A stretch of DNA of 53,829 bases from an uncultured Eubacteriales bacterium (GTDB lineage: Bacteria > Bacillota > Clostridia > Christensenellales > Aristaeellaceae): the NCBI GenBank assembly GCA_900315675.1, contig OMZY01000017.1:1-53829 (forward strand). The letters are read 5' to 3'. Positions 1 to 8,620 of the stretch are shown here, in pieces. Position 1 is the stretch's first letter; each line of letters opens with the position of its first letter. A program made the translations under genes and the position numbers. The notes under the pieces are model-generated. The model was not told where the DNA came from. It did not search any database and was given only the letters and a program-made list of their open reading frames with translations.

Positions 1-342
1 GATCTTCATGAAATCCTTCTCACGCAGCTCGCGAGCCACGGGCCCGAAGATACGGGTGCCGCGGGGCATATTCTGGTCGTTGATGATGACGGCGGCGTTG
101 TCGTCAAACTTGATGTAGCTGCCGTCAGGACGGCGCTTGTTCTTGCGCATACGGACGATAACGGCCTTGACGACCTCGCCCTTCTTTACGGTGCCGCCGG
201 GGGTTGCAGTCTTGACGCTGGCCACGATGACATCACCGATGCTGCCGTCACGCCGGAAAGAACCGCCCAGAACACGGATGCACATGATTTCCTTGGCGCC
301 GGAATTATCGGCTACCTTAAGCCGGGTTTGCGGCTGAATCAT
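1..342 (-). CDS. rplN: 50S ribosomal protein L14 (uL14), partial
   Basis: Large-subunit protein uL14, which binds 23S rRNA at the subunit interface. The minus-strand frame starts at ATG 342-340 ([18 protein letters not shown]) and stays open to the left edge, giving 114 residues that end in FMKI. The family is about 122 residues, so only about 8 C-terminal residues lie outside the window. The start follows an AAGGAGG ribosome binding site. It is the last visible gene of the S10-spc run, 18 nt after rpsQ, which is the standard order. No internal defect is seen. Confidence 0.97.
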   Translation of the reverse strand, partial: MIQPQTRLKVADNSGAKEIMCIRVLGGSFRRDGSIGDVIVASVKTATPGGTVKKGEVVKAVIVRMRKNKRRPDGSYIKFDDNAAVIINDQNMPRGTRIFGPVARELREKDFMKI

Positions 343-360
343 AGCGGTTTCCTCCTTAAA

Positions 361-618
361 TTACTTAGCTTTCTCGATGATCTCAACGAGACGCCAACGC
401 TTGTCCTTGCTCAGCGGACGGGTTTCCATCACTTTGATGGTGTCTCCGATGCCGCATTCATTATTTTCATCATGAACCTTCAGCTTGCTGGTTTTGTTCA
501 TGATTTTTCCGTACAGGGGATGACGGACGCGGGTCTTGATCTGGATGACACAGGTCTTATCCATCTTGTCGCTGACCACGACGCCGATCCTTGTTTTACG
601 AAGTCCTCTTTCTTCCAT
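361..618 (-). CDS. rpsQ: 30S ribosomal protein S17 (uS17)
   Basis: Small-subunit protein uS17, a primary 16S rRNA binder needed early in 30S assembly. It has 85 residues, the normal bacterial length. The family core is visible: [16 protein letters not shown], then HPLYGKIM, then the [25 protein letters not shown]-fold strand region. The start ATG at 618 follows an AAAGGAGG site. It lies between rpmC and rplN as in most bacteria and is co-transcribed with them from the rpsJ side. Confidence 0.98.
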   Translation of the reverse strand: MEERGLRKTRIGVVVSDKMDKTCVIQIKTRVRHPLYGKIMNKTSKLKVHDENNECGIGDTIKVMETRPLSKDKRWRLVEIIEKAK

Positions 619-638
619 TGTTCCAGCTGCCTCCTTTC

Positions 639-794
639 TCAGGCTTCATCCTTCTGCCGAAGGATCGTCTTGCACCGTGCGATATCGCGCTTCAGTTGGC
701 TGATCTGCATGGTGTTCTGCAGCTGGCCCGTCGCGAGCTGGAAGCGAAGGCCAAACAGTTCGCTCTTTTCATGCTTCTTCACCACCCGCTTCAT
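639..794 (-). CDS. rpmC: 50S ribosomal protein L29 (uL29), N-terminus abnormal
   Basis: Short gene between rplP and rpsQ whose translation contains the L29 signature [18 protein letters not shown], then [21 protein letters not shown] and TGA at 641-639. L29 is normally about 60-66 residues. Here the frame holds at most 51 residues, from an in-frame ATG at 794 that lies inside rplP and has no ribosome binding site. The expected ATG (774-772), overlapping the rplP stop, is out of frame with the L29 body. The usual first helix (about 15 residues between the start and KSELF) is missing, which implies a deletion plus frame change just after the start codon. This may be a real mutation or a sequence error. 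Identity is certain; the start is not. Confidence 0.75.
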   Translation of the reverse strand: MKRVVKKHEKSELFGLRFQLATGQLQNTMQISQLKRDIARCKTILRQKDEA

Positions 795-1239
795 TGGCTG
801 TCACTTTATTGGCGGCTGCCTTGGCGGCTTCGGTTGCCTTGGTGATCAGCTTGGTCTTCAGAGGCAGCTTGTGGCTGGCCAGACGGAGCGCTTCACGGGC
901 GATCTCTTCGGAGACGCCGGCGATTTCGAACAGCACTCTGCCGGGTTTAACCACGGCTACCCAGTACTCAGGAGCGCCTTTACCGGAACCCATGCGGGTC
1001 TCGGCGGGCTTGGCCGTTACCGGTTTATCGGGGAAAATCTTGATCCACACCTGACCGCCACGCTTGGTGTAACGGGTCAGGGCGATACGGGCCGCCTCAA
1101 TCTGCTGGCTGGTAACCCAGTGCGGTTCGGTGGCCTGCAGTCCGTATTCGCCGTAAGCCAGGGTGTTGCCCCTCTGGGCTTTACCCTTCATGCGGCCGCG
1201 GAACTGCTTGCGGTGCTTCACTCTCTTGGGCATTAACAT
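769..1239 (-). CDS. rplP: 50S ribosomal protein L16 (uL16)
   Basis: Large-subunit protein uL16, which contacts the A-site tRNA region and is needed late in 50S assembly. The start [19 protein letters not shown] and the core [22 protein letters not shown] and [17 protein letters not shown] are canonical. At 156 residues it is longer than the usual 137-146 because of an Ala/Glu-rich tail (residues about 133-156). The gene is 3 nt downstream of rpsC. Its stop at 771-769 lies where the rpmC start should overlap, next to the suspected rpmC deletion. The tail itself is probably real, since extended L16 tails occur in Clostridia. Confidence 0.97.
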   Translation of the reverse strand: MLMPKRVKHRKQFRGRMKGKAQRGNTLAYGEYGLQATEPHWVTSQQIEAARIALTRYTKRGGQVWIKIFPDKPVTAKPAETRMGSGKGAPEYWVAVVKPGRVLFEIAGVSEEIAREALRLASHKLPLKTKLITKATEAAKAAANKVTANEAGGEEA

Positions 1240-1242
1240 GGC

Positions 1243-1911
1243 TTACTTTCCCTCCTTCCCGGCAGGGGCTTTCTTGGCCCGGGGCAGGATCTGGCCTTTG
1301 TAGATCCAGACCTTAACGCCCAGACGGCCGTAAGTGGTCTTCGCTTCAGAGAAGCCGTAGTCGATGTTCGCGCGCAGGGTCTGCAGCGGGATGGACCCGT
1401 CATGATAGTGCTCGCTGCGGGCGATATCGGCGCCGCCCAGACGTCCGCTGACAGCAGTCTTGATACCCTTGACTCCCGGGATCTTCATGCTGCGGCCCAT
1501 GGCCTGCTTCAGAGCACGGCGGAAGCTGATGCGCTTCTCGAGCTGCTGGGCGATGTTCTCAGCAACCAGCTGAGCATCGGCGTCGGGCTGCTTGATCTCC
1601 ATCACGTTGATGTGGCAGGGACGGCCCAGGAACTCGGTGATGTTCTTCTTGAGTTCTTCGATGCCGGCGCCGCCGCGGCCGATGATCATGCCGGGCTTGG
1701 CAGTGAAGATATTCACTGTCATGGTCTGCGCCGTACGTTCGATATCAATGTGGCTGATACCGGTGGAGTAGTACTTTTCCTTCAGCATCTTACGAAGCTT
1801 GAAATCTTCCACCAGATTGTTGGCAAAATCCTTCTTGCCGGCGTACCAGCGGGTGCTCCAGTCATAGATGACTCCGACCCGTGCACCGTGGGGATTTACT
1901 TTCTGACCCAT
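1243..1911 (-). CDS. rpsC: 30S ribosomal protein S3 (uS3)
   Basis: Small-subunit protein uS3, at the mRNA entry channel. It has 222 residues, normal length. It shows the N-terminal [14 protein letters not shown], a KH domain with [12 protein letters not shown] (about residues 97-108), and the C-terminal domain with [14 protein letters not shown] and the basic tail [13 protein letters not shown]. The start at ATG 1911 follows the rplV restored stop (1932-1930) by 18 nt. In the frame of rplV as read, the two genes would overlap by about 50 nt, which is one sign that rplV is frameshifted. Confidence 0.98.
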   Translation of the reverse strand: MGQKVNPHGARVGVIYDWSTRWYAGKKDFANNLVEDFKLRKMLKEKYYSTGISHIDIERTAQTMTVNIFTAKPGMIIGRGGAGIEELKKNITEFLGRPCHINVMEIKQPDADAQLVAENIAQQLEKRISFRRALKQAMGRSMKIPGVKGIKTAVSGRLGGADIARSEHYHDGSIPLQTLRANIDYGFSEAKTTYGRLGVKVWIYKGQILPRAKKAPAGKEGK

Positions 1912-2254
1912 GTCTTTTCCTCCTTCGCCTTACTTCTGGTCCAGCACCACGCTGATGTGGCTGGTGCGCTTGAGCATCGGTGACGCGCTGCCGCGGCTGC
2001 GGGCAACGTAGCGCTTCCTGGTTGTTCACCGCGTTGGCGATGGCGCTGTTCAGAACCTTCAGAACCACGGGGCTCGCGGCCTTGGGGGTGAACTGCAGGA
2101 TCGCTGCGGCTTCATCCACGCTCTTCCCGCGGATCAGATCGATCACGATCTTCACCTTCCGAGGAGAGATGCGAATGTACTTGGCATGGGCCTGGGGACG
2201 CTTGTCTGCGTTCGCCTTGCGGGCCGCTGCCTTTTCTTTCGAACGGGTAGCCAT
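1862..2254 (-). CDS. rplV: 50S ribosomal protein L22 (uL22), internally deleted and frameshifted
   Basis: L22 lines the peptide exit tunnel. Residues 1-81 are normal ([19 protein letters not shown] with a short basic extension, then [20 protein letters not shown] and [13 protein letters not shown]). From about position 2010 the frame reads unrelated sequence ([10 protein letters not shown] onward) to a stop at 1862, inside rpsC. In the neighbouring frame the true L22 end is present: [12 protein letters not shown], then [14 protein letters not shown], with TAA at 1932-1930, 18 nt before rpsC. Joining the two pieces gives about 107-108 residues against about 127 expected with this N-terminus. 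So about 20 residues, the tunnel beta-hairpin loop, are missing as well as one frame. The gene is normally essential, so this is either an assembly or sequencing collapse or a very unusual ribosome. Confidence 0.85.
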   Translation of the reverse strand: MATRSKEKAAARKANADKRPQAHAKYIRISPRKVKIVIDLIRGKSVDEAAAILQFTPKAASPVVLKVLNSAIANAVNNQEALRCPQPRQRVTDAQAHQPHQRGAGPEVRRRRKRHGSESKSPRCTGRSHL

Positions 2255-2276
2255 TTCGTTTTTCCTCCTCTTTCAA

Positions 2277-2555
2277 TTACTTCCGCGCGCTGTTCTTGTC
2301 CCCGGCGTGGCCGCGGAAGGTGCGGGTGGGGGCGAACTCGCCCAGCTTATGACCGACCATGTCCTCTGTTACATAAACCGGAACGTGCTTCCGGCCGTCA
2401 TGCACAGCAACGGTATGGCCCACAAAGTCCGGGAAGATCGTGCTGGAACGGCTCCAGGTCTTCACGACCGCTTTTTTGCCGCTCGCATTCATCTCGGTGA
2501 TGCGCTTCATCAGCGCGGGCTCTACATAAGGGCCCTTCTTTACGGAACGACTCAT
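2277..2555 (-). CDS. rpsS: 30S ribosomal protein S19 (uS19)
   Basis: Small-subunit head protein uS19, which forms a complex with S13. It has 92 residues, normal length. It starts [19 protein letters not shown] and keeps the conserved [21 protein letters not shown] block (split here as family core), then [22 protein letters not shown]. The start at ATG 2555 is preceded by an AAAGGAGG-type site. It sits between rplB and rplV as expected and shows no defect. Confidence 0.98.
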   Translation of the reverse strand: MSRSVKKGPYVEPALMKRITEMNASGKKAVVKTWSRSSTIFPDFVGHTVAVHDGRKHVPVYVTEDMVGHKLGEFAPTRTFRGHAGDKNSARK

Positions 2556-2573
2556 ATCTTTCAGGTGCCTCCT

Positions 2574-3407
2574 TTACTTCGAGCTTGCGCGCTTGACGAT
2601 CATCTTGTTGGAATACTTCTTGTGCTTCCTGGTCTTCAGACCCAGAGCGGGCTTGCCCCAGGGGGTCACAGGAGCCGGCATACCAACGGGGCTCTTGCCC
2701 TCGCCGCCGCCATGCGGGTGATCGCAGGGGTTCATAACCACACCACGGACGGTGGGCCGGATACCCATGTGGCGAACGCGGCCGGCTTTACCCAGGCGTA
2801 CGTTCTCGTGATCGGTGTTACCCACGGTGCCGATGGTGGCCTTGGCGTTCAGCGGAAGCTTCCGCATTTCGCCGCTGGGCAGGCGGACCTGGGCGTAACC
2901 GTTTTCCTTAGCCATCAGCTGGGCGCTCATGCCGGCACTGCGTACCAGCTGGCCGCCGCGGCCGGGCTTCAGCTCCAGGTTGTGGATCAGGGTACCGACG
3001 GGGATGTTGCTGATGGGCAGCGCGTTACCGGGTTTGATATCGGCGTTTTCGCTGCTGATCACGGTATCACCGACCTTCAGTCCCAGGGGAGCCAGGATGT
3101 AGCGCTTCTCGCCGTCCGCATAGTTCAGCAGGGCGATGAAGGCGCTGCGGTTCGGGTCATACTCGATCGCGCTGACCTTGGCGGGGATGTCCACCTTGTC
3201 ACGCTTGAAGTCGATAATGCGGTATTTCCGCTTGTTGCCGCCGCCCTGATGGCGAACGGTGATCTTGCCCTGCTTGTTCCGGCCGCTGTTCTTTTTCAAA
3301 ACCTCGGTCAGGCTCTTCTCGGGCGCTTTCTTGGTGACCTCTTCAAAGGTCAGAACCGACATATGCCGCCGGGCGGGCGAAGTCGGCTTGTAAACTCGAA
3401 TAGCCAT
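2574..3407 (-). CDS. rplB: 50S ribosomal protein L2 (uL2)
   Basis: Large-subunit protein uL2, a primary 23S rRNA binder needed for subunit joining and peptidyl transfer. It has 277 residues, normal length. The family blocks are visible: [55 protein letters not shown], and the C-terminal [18 protein letters not shown] with the conserved catalytic-region histidine. It is in the operon between rplW and rpsS with short spacers. Confidence 0.99.
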   Translation of the reverse strand: MAIRVYKPTSPARRHMSVLTFEEVTKKAPEKSLTEVLKKNSGRNKQGKITVRHQGGGNKRKYRIIDFKRDKVDIPAKVSAIEYDPNRSAFIALLNYADGEKRYILAPLGLKVGDTVISSENADIKPGNALPISNIPVGTLIHNLELKPGRGGQLVRSAGMSAQLMAKENGYAQVRLPSGEMRKLPLNAKATIGTVGNTDHENVRLGKAGRVRHMGIRPTVRGVVMNPCDHPHGGGEGKSPVGMPAPVTPWGKPALGLKTRKHKKYSNKMIVKRASSK

Positions 3408-3428
3408 TTCTTTCGTTCCTCCCTTGCG

Positions 3429-3734
3429 TTACTGTGCCATGCCTTCGAAGAACTTGATGGGCTTGGAGTCCTTCTTCAGAATCACATAGGCTTTCTTGGT
3501 TTCGGGGGTCATGCCCTGGGTGCGGCCCTGGCGCTTCATCTTACCGATGGTGCGCAGGGTGTTGACCTTGGCAACCTTCACGCCGTCATCCGCGAAAACC
3601 GCTTCAATGGCGCTCTTGATCTCGGCCTTGTTGGCCTTGATGTCGACTTCGAAGACGTAGCGCTTCTCGTCGATTCCTTCATAAGCCTTTTCCGTCAGGA
3701 TCGGCCGCTTGATGATGTCATGGGGGTTCTTCAT
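3429..3734 (-). CDS. rplW: 50S ribosomal protein L23 (uL23)
   Basis: Protein uL23, at the exit of the peptide tunnel, docking site for trigger factor and SRP. It has 101 residues. MKNPHDIIKRPILTEKAY, then KYVFEV-type strand RYVFEVDIKANKAEIK, and VNTLRTIGKMKRQGRTQGMT are typical. The start at ATG 3734 overlaps the rplD stop by 4 nt, so translation of the two is probably coupled. Confidence 0.98.
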   Translation of the reverse strand: MKNPHDIIKRPILTEKAYEGIDEKRYVFEVDIKANKAEIKSAIEAVFADDGVKVAKVNTLRTIGKMKRQGRTQGMTPETKKAYVILKKDSKPIKFFEGMAQ

Positions 3735-4354
3735 GCGTACACCTCCTCGACGCTTTCCTTGGCCGCAACGGTCATCACCAGTTTGTCGGCGTTCAGGATG
3801 TCGTATACGTTCAGGGTGTTCACGTAGCTGACCTTCGCCTGGGGCAGGTTCGCGGTCGCACGGATAACGCTCTCTTCACGTTCGGGCAGGATCACCAGGG
3901 CCTTCTTTTCAGCCTGCAGCTTCTTCAGCGTTTCGGCCATCAGCTTGGTCTTGGCTTCCTTCAGCTCCAGCTTGTCAACAACGATGATCTCGCCGGCGTT
4001 CAGCTTGGAGGTCATGGCGCTCTTGAAGGCCAGGCGGCGAACCTTCTTGTTCACAGCCAGATCGTAATCACGGGGCTTGGGAGCGAACACCACGCCGCCA
4101 TGCTTGAACTGGGGAGCGCGGTTGCCATGGTGCCGGGCGTTACCGGTGCCCTTCTGGCGGTAGATCTTCCGGCCGCCTCCGCGGACTTCGCCGCGGGTCA
4201 GGGCGCTCTGTGTTCCCTGGCGCTGTGCTGCCAGGTAGGAACGGACCATCAGGTGCATCGCTGCTTCATTGATCGGGGCGGCGAAGATCTCGTCGCTCAG
4301 CTCAACTTCGCCGATGGTCTTTCCTTCCATATTATAAAGTGCGGTTTTTGCCAT
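3731..4354 (-). CDS. rplD: 50S ribosomal protein L4 (uL4)
   Basis: Protein uL4, with an extended loop reaching the exit tunnel. In enteric bacteria it also represses its own operon, but no such control is known here. It has 207 residues, normal length. The tunnel loop is recognisable (about residues 45-95: TRGEVRGGGRKIYRQKGTG, then RHGNRAP-type segment ARHHGNRAPQFKHGGVVF). It overlaps rplW by 4 nt and follows rplC by 23 nt. Confidence 0.98.
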   Translation of the reverse strand: MAKTALYNMEGKTIGEVELSDEIFAAPINEAAMHLMVRSYLAAQRQGTQSALTRGEVRGGGRKIYRQKGTGNARHHGNRAPQFKHGGVVFAPKPRDYDLAVNKKVRRLAFKSAMTSKLNAGEIIVVDKLELKEAKTKLMAETLKKLQAEKKALVILPEREESVIRATANLPQAKVSYVNTLNVYDILNADKLVMTVAAKESVEEVYA

Positions 4355-4377
4355 TGTCTCTTCCTCCTTGCTCAGCT

Positions 4378-5019
4378 TCAGGCCTTGCAGGTGTCACGGA
4401 TAATCAGCAGACCTTCGTTGGGGCCGGGCACAGCGCCCTTCACCAGCAGCAGGTTGCGTTCCGCGTCCACCTGGACGACTTCCAGGTTCTGCACCGTGAC
4501 CTTGTCCACACCGTAGTGGCCGGCCATGTGCTTGTTCTTGAATACCCGGCTGGGGTCGGAGTTCGCGCTCATGGAACCCACGCCGCGGTGATACTTGGAG
4601 CCGTGAGCCATGGGGCCGGTGTGCTGGTTCCATCTCTGGATGGGACCGGTGTAGCCGTGACCCTTGCTGGTTCCGGTGATGTCGATCTTGTCGCCCTGAG
4701 CGAACTGGTCGCACTTCAGAACGTCTCCGACTTTGTAACCGCTGCAGTCGTCAAACCGGAATTCGCGCAGGGTGCGCTTGGCATCTACGCCGGCCTTCTT
4801 GAAGTGGCCGAGTTCAGGCTTGGTGAGCAGCTTCTTGGCACGGTTCTCGGTCACTTCGCCGAAACCAACCTGTACGGCGTTGTAGCCGTCGCTTTCGATG
4901 TTCTTGGTCTGCACCACTGTGCAGGGGCCCGCTTCAATCACGGTGACCGGTACGAGACGGCCGTCTTCGGTGAAGACCTGCGTCATGCCGATCTTTTTGC
5001 CCACGATCGCTTTCTTCAT
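4378..5019 (-). CDS. rplC: 50S ribosomal protein L3 (uL3)
   Basis: Protein uL3, one of the first proteins to assemble on 23S rRNA, near the peptidyl transferase centre. It has 213 residues, normal. [20 protein letters not shown] at the N-terminus, the [20 protein letters not shown] loop and the [20 protein letters not shown] segment identify it. It is the second gene of the operon, 19 nt after rpsJ, with a GGAGGAGC-type ribosome binding site. Confidence 0.99.
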   Translation of the reverse strand: MKKAIVGKKIGMTQVFTEDGRLVPVTVIEAGPCTVVQTKNIESDGYNAVQVGFGEVTENRAKKLLTKPELGHFKKAGVDAKRTLREFRFDDCSGYKVGDVLKCDQFAQGDKIDITGTSKGHGYTGPIQRWNQHTGPMAHGSKYHRGVGSMSANSDPSRVFKNKHMAGHYGVDKVTVQNLEVVQVDAERNLLLVKGAVPGPNEGLLIIRDTCKA

Positions 5020-5038
5020 GTTAATCGCTCCTCCTGCC

Positions 5039-5347
5039 TCACAGTTTCATTTCGATTTCGACACCAGCAGGAAGATCGAGCTTCATCATGGCGTCCACCG
5101 TCTTGGGATTCGGATTGTTGATGTCGATCAACCGCTTATGGGTGCGGCGTTCGAACTGTTCGCGGCTGTCCTTGTACTTATGGACTGCGCGAAGGATAGT
5201 GACGATCTCCCTTTCCGTGGGGAGCGGGATGGGGCCGGAGACACGAGCGCCGGTACGCTTTGCGGTTTCAACGATCCGCTCCGCGCTCTGGTCGATCAGT
5301 TTGTGCTCGTAGCTCTTCAGCTTGATACGGATTTTCTGGTTGGCCAT
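5039..5347 (-). CDS. rpsJ: 30S ribosomal protein S10 (uS10)
   Basis: Small-subunit protein uS10 (NusE), which also joins the transcription antitermination complex. The start is set at ATG 5347 ([19 protein letters not shown]), the canonical N-terminus, rather than an in-frame ATG 18 nt upstream that would add MRRLTG. The upstream GGAGG at about 5357 fits the shorter start. It has 102 residues, normal length. It is the first gene of the operon. No tuf or fus gene precedes it here, and its own promoter lies at 5520-5548. Confidence 0.98.
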   Translation of the reverse strand: MANQKIRIKLKSYEHKLIDQSAERIVETAKRTGARVSGPIPLPTEREIVTILRAVHKYKDSREQFERRTHKRLIDINNPNPKTVDAMMKLDLPAGVEIEMKL

Positions 5348-5434
5348 TCCTGTTAACCTCCTCAATTCGTTCTCGTTTGCGCTCTCCGGAATCCACTGCA
5401 GGTGCAGATTCTCTCTGGCGCCTTCGAGTCCGTC

Positions 5435-5482
5435 GCCCGATTAGCGGGCTGGTCCGTGATAATTACCCGTCTGGCCGGACGG
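5435..5482 (-). promoter_or_regulatory. S10 operon 5' leader hairpins
   Basis: The transcript from the promoter at 5520-5548 would carry a leader of about 165 nt before rpsJ. It contains two small hairpins: CCGTC/GACGG arms at 5467-5471 and 5478-5482, and GCCCG/CGGGC arms at 5435-5439 and 5445-5449. A role in ribosomal-protein feedback is inference only. No known leader motif is recognised. The rest of the gap between rpsJ and the next gene (about 5550-5820) is AT-rich with no gene seen. Confidence 0.35.
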
Positions 5483-5519
5483 CAACTTACCACTTCATCC
5501 CTAAACAGACAACAGGAGA

Positions 5520-5548
5520 ATTATATATGAGTTTATAATTTTTTTCAA
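5520..5548 (-). promoter_or_regulatory. Sigma-A promoter of the S10 operon
   Basis: On the minus strand: -35 TTGAAA (5548-5543), 17-nt spacer, perfect -10 TATAAT (5525-5520). It lies in an AT-rich block, as expected for a highly expressed ribosomal operon, about 170 nt upstream of the rpsJ start. Confidence 0.85.
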
Positions 5549-5820
5549 TAGGTAAAAAGCAGTTTTTTGAAAATTTTTTTGAACTTTTTTACTTTTTGGA
5601 TTTCCCGTAAACGCTGTTATTCCTTACTTCCCGTTCTTCATATGTGAACACTGTATCTGGCGTGTCCCTGTTTTTCCTCTCCCAGCCCTTTTCCGGACCT
5701 TGAAAAATTTTTTTTCGATTTTCTTGTCTGTTAAATCCTTATTTATCAGGTCTTTCTGTCGATATTTATATACACCTTATCATGTGTGTCTATTTACAGT
5801 CCCTTCAGGCCATACAAATC

Positions 5821-5844
5821 GCCCGGAGCCTTTCGGCTCCGGGC
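5821..5844 (-). terminator. Rho-independent terminator of the ABC-F gene
   Basis: Perfect stem GCCCGGAGCC / GGCTCCGGGC with a 4-nt loop, 20 nt after the stop of the ABC-F gene. On the minus strand it is followed by GATTTGTAT, a weak U-tract, so the direction is inferred from gene context. Confidence 0.6.
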
Positions 5845-5864
5845 GTCATCTGCTATATCTTGTA

Positions 5865-7772
5865 TTACAAAGCGCTTTCGAGCGCATCATATTGTTCATA
5901 CAGGCGCTCAATCTCATCCTTCAGGGCATTGTACTGCCGGGTGGTTTCAGCTGCCTTTTCCGGGTCCTTCCAGATCTCCGGATCAGCCAGCGCCGCTTCC
6001 ATCTTCCCGGCGTCCTGTTCCGCCCGGGCAATGGACTGCTCCACCGCCTTCAGCGCTTCCTTCTGTTCCCGCAGCTTCTTTTCCTCTTCCCGGCTTCTGC
6101 GCTTTTCCTTGTCCAGCGCCGTGCGGGTCTGCTGGGGGCTGCCGTCCCCATCCGGTGCCTGGTCCCGGCTTACCTTCAGCACATAGCTGTCGTAGTTGCC
6201 CAGGTATTCCTTTATCTCATTGCCGTCCAGCACCCATACCTTCTCCGCGAAGCGGTTGATAAAGTACCGGTCATGGCTGACGGAAATAATGGTTCCCGGA
6301 AAATCGCTCAGCGCGTTTTCCAGCACCTCGCGGCTGTCCATGTCCAGATGGTTCGTCGGTTCGTCCAGCAGCAGCACGTTGTCCTTCCGCAGCATCAGCT
6401 CCGTCAGGGCCACCCGGCCCTTCTCGCCGCCGCTCAGCGTGCTGATCGGGGCAAACACCTCGTCCCCGGTAAACAGGAACAGGCCCAGGGCGCCCCGCAC
6501 CTCATACTGTTCCATCCGCGGGAAGCGGTCCCATACTTCGTCCAGCACGGTCTTGTTTTCATGCAGTTCCGCCTGGTGCTGATCATAGTATCCCAGGTCC
6601 ACGCCTGTTCCCCAGCGGATCACGCCTCCGTCCGGCTTTTCCGTGCCGATAAGGCACTTCAGCAGGGTGCTTTTGCCCGTGCCGTTGTCGCCGATCAGGG
6701 CAATCCGGTCTCCGGCGCGCACATGCATTTTCAGGTCTTTGAACAGAATCCGCTCCCCGTAGCCCTTGGTCAGGCCTTCGGTGATCAGTACGTCGTCTCC
6801 TGTACGCCGCCGGGCTTCAAACCGGAAGCGGACCGTTCCCTCCTCCTGGGGCCTTTCCAGGCGTTCCACCTTGTCCAGCCGCTTCTGCCGGCTTTCCGCC
6901 GCCCGAATGCTCTTTTCCCGGTTGAACCGCTTGTACATCGCAATAATGGCTTCCTGCCGGGCGATTTCCTTCTGCTGCAGTTCCCAGGCTTTCATGCGGA
7001 CCTCGTAAACCGCCGTCCGCTTTTCCAGGTATTCGGTATAGTTTCCGTCGTAGGTTTCCACGTTGCCCAGCAGCAGTTCCGCCATCCGGCCGCAGACCCT
7101 GTCCAGGAAATACCGGTCGTGGCTGATCACCAGCACAGCGCCGCGGAACGCGGCCAGATAGTCTTCCAGCCAGGCAATGCTCTTCAGGTCCAGGTGATTC
7201 GTCGGTTCGTCCAGCAGCAGCAGATCCGGTTCCGTCAGCAGCATGCGTCCCAGACACAGCCTCGTCCGTTCGCCACCGGACAGCAGTCCGGTTTTCATAT
7301 CCTGGAACTCCCGCAGTTTCAGGCCGGCCAGCACGCCCTGTACGGAGGACCGCCAGCCGTAACCGTTGCTGCGTTCAAATTCCCGGGTCAGCGCGTCATA
7401 CTTTCCGCCCAGGATACGCAGTGCTTCCGGATCTGATCCGGATACTGCCATTTCCTGTTCCAGGGCGCGCATCTCCGCTTCCATGCGCCGCTGGGGTTCA
7501 AACACGCTTTCCAGCGTCTCCAGCACTGTCTCCTCCCCGGTCAGCTCGCCCTGCTGGGCCAGGTAACCGATCCGGAGACCCTTCTGCATGTTCACGCTGC
7601 CGCTGTCCGCGGTTTCGAGTCCGGCAATGATTTTCATCATCGTACTCTTGCCGCTGCCGTTGACGCCCACCAGGCCCATCCTTTCCCCTTCCTGAAGGGT
7701 AAAGGAAACAGACTTCAGCACCTCATGCGTGCCGAAGCTCTTCCTTACGTCCTGAAGGGCCAGTATAATCAT
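5865..7772 (-). CDS. ABC-F family ATP-binding protein
   Basis: Soluble tandem-ATPase of the ABC-F family. These act on the ribosome (translation factors or antibiotic protection), not in transport. It has 635 residues. The first ATPase has Walker A GVNGSGKST (36-44), signature LSGGERTRL (about 164-172) and Walker B LLLLDEPTNHLD (about 184-195). An arm/linker follows at about 245-310. The second ATPase has GDNGTGKST (361-369), LSGGEKGRV and LLLDEPTNHLD. The C-terminal 75 residues are a charged coiled coil as in Uup/YdiF-type members. The start is 4 nt after the metallo-hydrolase stop, so they share a transcript. Subfamily (YdiF, Uup or resistance type) cannot be settled by eye. Confidence 0.93.
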   Translation of the reverse strand: MIILALQDVRKSFGTHEVLKSVSFTLQEGERMGLVGVNGSGKSTMMKIIAGLETADSGSVNMQKGLRIGYLAQQGELTGEETVLETLESVFEPQRRMEAEMRALEQEMAVSGSDPEALRILGGKYDALTREFERSNGYGWRSSVQGVLAGLKLREFQDMKTGLLSGGERTRLCLGRMLLTEPDLLLLDEPTNHLDLKSIAWLEDYLAAFRGAVLVISHDRYFLDRVCGRMAELLLGNVETYDGNYTEYLEKRTAVYEVRMKAWELQQKEIARQEAIIAMYKRFNREKSIRAAESRQKRLDKVERLERPQEEGTVRFRFEARRRTGDDVLITEGLTKGYGERILFKDLKMHVRAGDRIALIGDNGTGKSTLLKCLIGTEKPDGGVIRWGTGVDLGYYDQHQAELHENKTVLDEVWDRFPRMEQYEVRGALGLFLFTGDEVFAPISTLSGGEKGRVALTELMLRKDNVLLLDEPTNHLDMDSREVLENALSDFPGTIISVSHDRYFINRFAEKVWVLDGNEIKEYLGNYDSYVLKVSRDQAPDGDGSPQQTRTALDKEKRRSREEEKKLREQKEALKAVEQSIARAEQDAGKMEAALADPEIWKDPEKAAETTRQYNALKDEIERLYEQYDALESAL

Positions 7773-7776
7773 AACC

Positions 7777-8580
7777 TTACGTTCTCTCTTTCAGAATATA
7801 CACGCCGCCGACCTCGTCCCGCAGCGCCACCTCCATGCGGATGTCCTCGCCCGGACGGATTCCCTCCCGTGCCAGCGCGTCGGAGGAGACCTTCCGGGCC
7901 AGCGTGGGCGTATTGTTTTCCCCGCTCAGATGTCCAAGAATCACACTGCCCGTCCCCGCATTGATCAGCCGCAGCAGCGCCGATGAGCAGGCTTCGTTGC
8001 TCAGGTGGCCGTGATCGCCCAGGATTCGGGCCTTCAGCGCCGCGTTGTAGTGCGGATTGGCCTTGAGCATATCCGGGTCATGGTTGCTTTCCAGCAGTAC
8101 CAGCGTGCTGCCTGCCACATTGGCATATACGTCTTCCGAAAAATAACCCAGGTCTGTCGCCGTGGATACGCTCAGGTTCCCGCCGTACAGCCGGAATCCC
8201 ACCGGATCCGCCGCGTCATGCGGAATGGAGAACGGCACCACGCCGATATCCCCCAGCCAGAAATCCTTTCCGGCTTCAATCTCCCGCATGCAGTCCTGGG
8301 GAATTTTACCGATCTTGTCTTTCATCGCCCACCAGGTTTCCCTTGTGGCATACAGCGGCAGGTGATACTTTCTGGCCAGCACCCCCGCTCCGGAAATATG
8401 GTCGCTGTGCTCGTGGGTAATCAGCACTCCGCTGATCGTTCTGATATCAGCCCCGATCGACGCCAGCGCGTCCTCAATGGTCTTTCCGGATTTTCCCGCG
8501 TCAATCAGCAGTCTCGTATTCCCGTACTGGCAGAACAGCGCGTTTCCGCTCGATCCGGAGTACAGGGGGCAAAAGTACAT
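7777..8580 (-). CDS. MBL-fold metallo-hydrolase, YycJ/WalJ-like
   Basis: Metallo-beta-lactamase-fold hydrolase. The start chosen is ATG 8580 (MYFCPLYSGSSGNALFCQYG), because the YycJ/WalJ family begins at this SGSSGN block. An in-frame ATG at 8613 would add 11 residues and has no ribosome binding site. It has 267 residues. The metal-binding motif THEHSDHISG (about residues 54-63) and later LLESNHDPDML, GDHGHLSNE and LGHLSGENN are all present. YycJ-type proteins are reported to have 5'-3' exonuclease-like or cell-wall-coordination roles; the substrate here is unknown. Unlike the Bacillus gene it is not near walRK. Confidence 0.88.
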   Translation of the reverse strand: MYFCPLYSGSSGNALFCQYGNTRLLIDAGKSGKTIEDALASIGADIRTISGVLITHEHSDHISGAGVLARKYHLPLYATRETWWAMKDKIGKIPQDCMREIEAGKDFWLGDIGVVPFSIPHDAADPVGFRLYGGNLSVSTATDLGYFSEDVYANVAGSTLVLLESNHDPDMLKANPHYNAALKARILGDHGHLSNEACSSALLRLINAGTGSVILGHLSGENNTPTLARKVSSDALAREGIRPGEDIRMEVALRDEVGGVYILKERT

Positions 8581-8620
8581 GTCCAACCTGGTTGCATCCC
8601 CGTTTCCTGTCATTCTCTGA

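Noticed and set aside
1980-3827. 615-codon plus-strand frame across rplV, rpsS, rplB and rplW
   Set aside because: Antisense to ribosomal protein genes; low-complexity Ala/Gly/Val composition and no ribosome binding site.
4394-4714. 106-codon minus-strand frame inside rplC
   Set aside because: Same-strand, different-frame shadow of a complete and well-conserved rplC; no ribosome binding site.
5700-7436. 578-codon plus-strand frame opposite the ABC-F gene
   Set aside because: Antisense to a protein with complete Walker motifs; Pro/Leu/Arg-rich nonsense.
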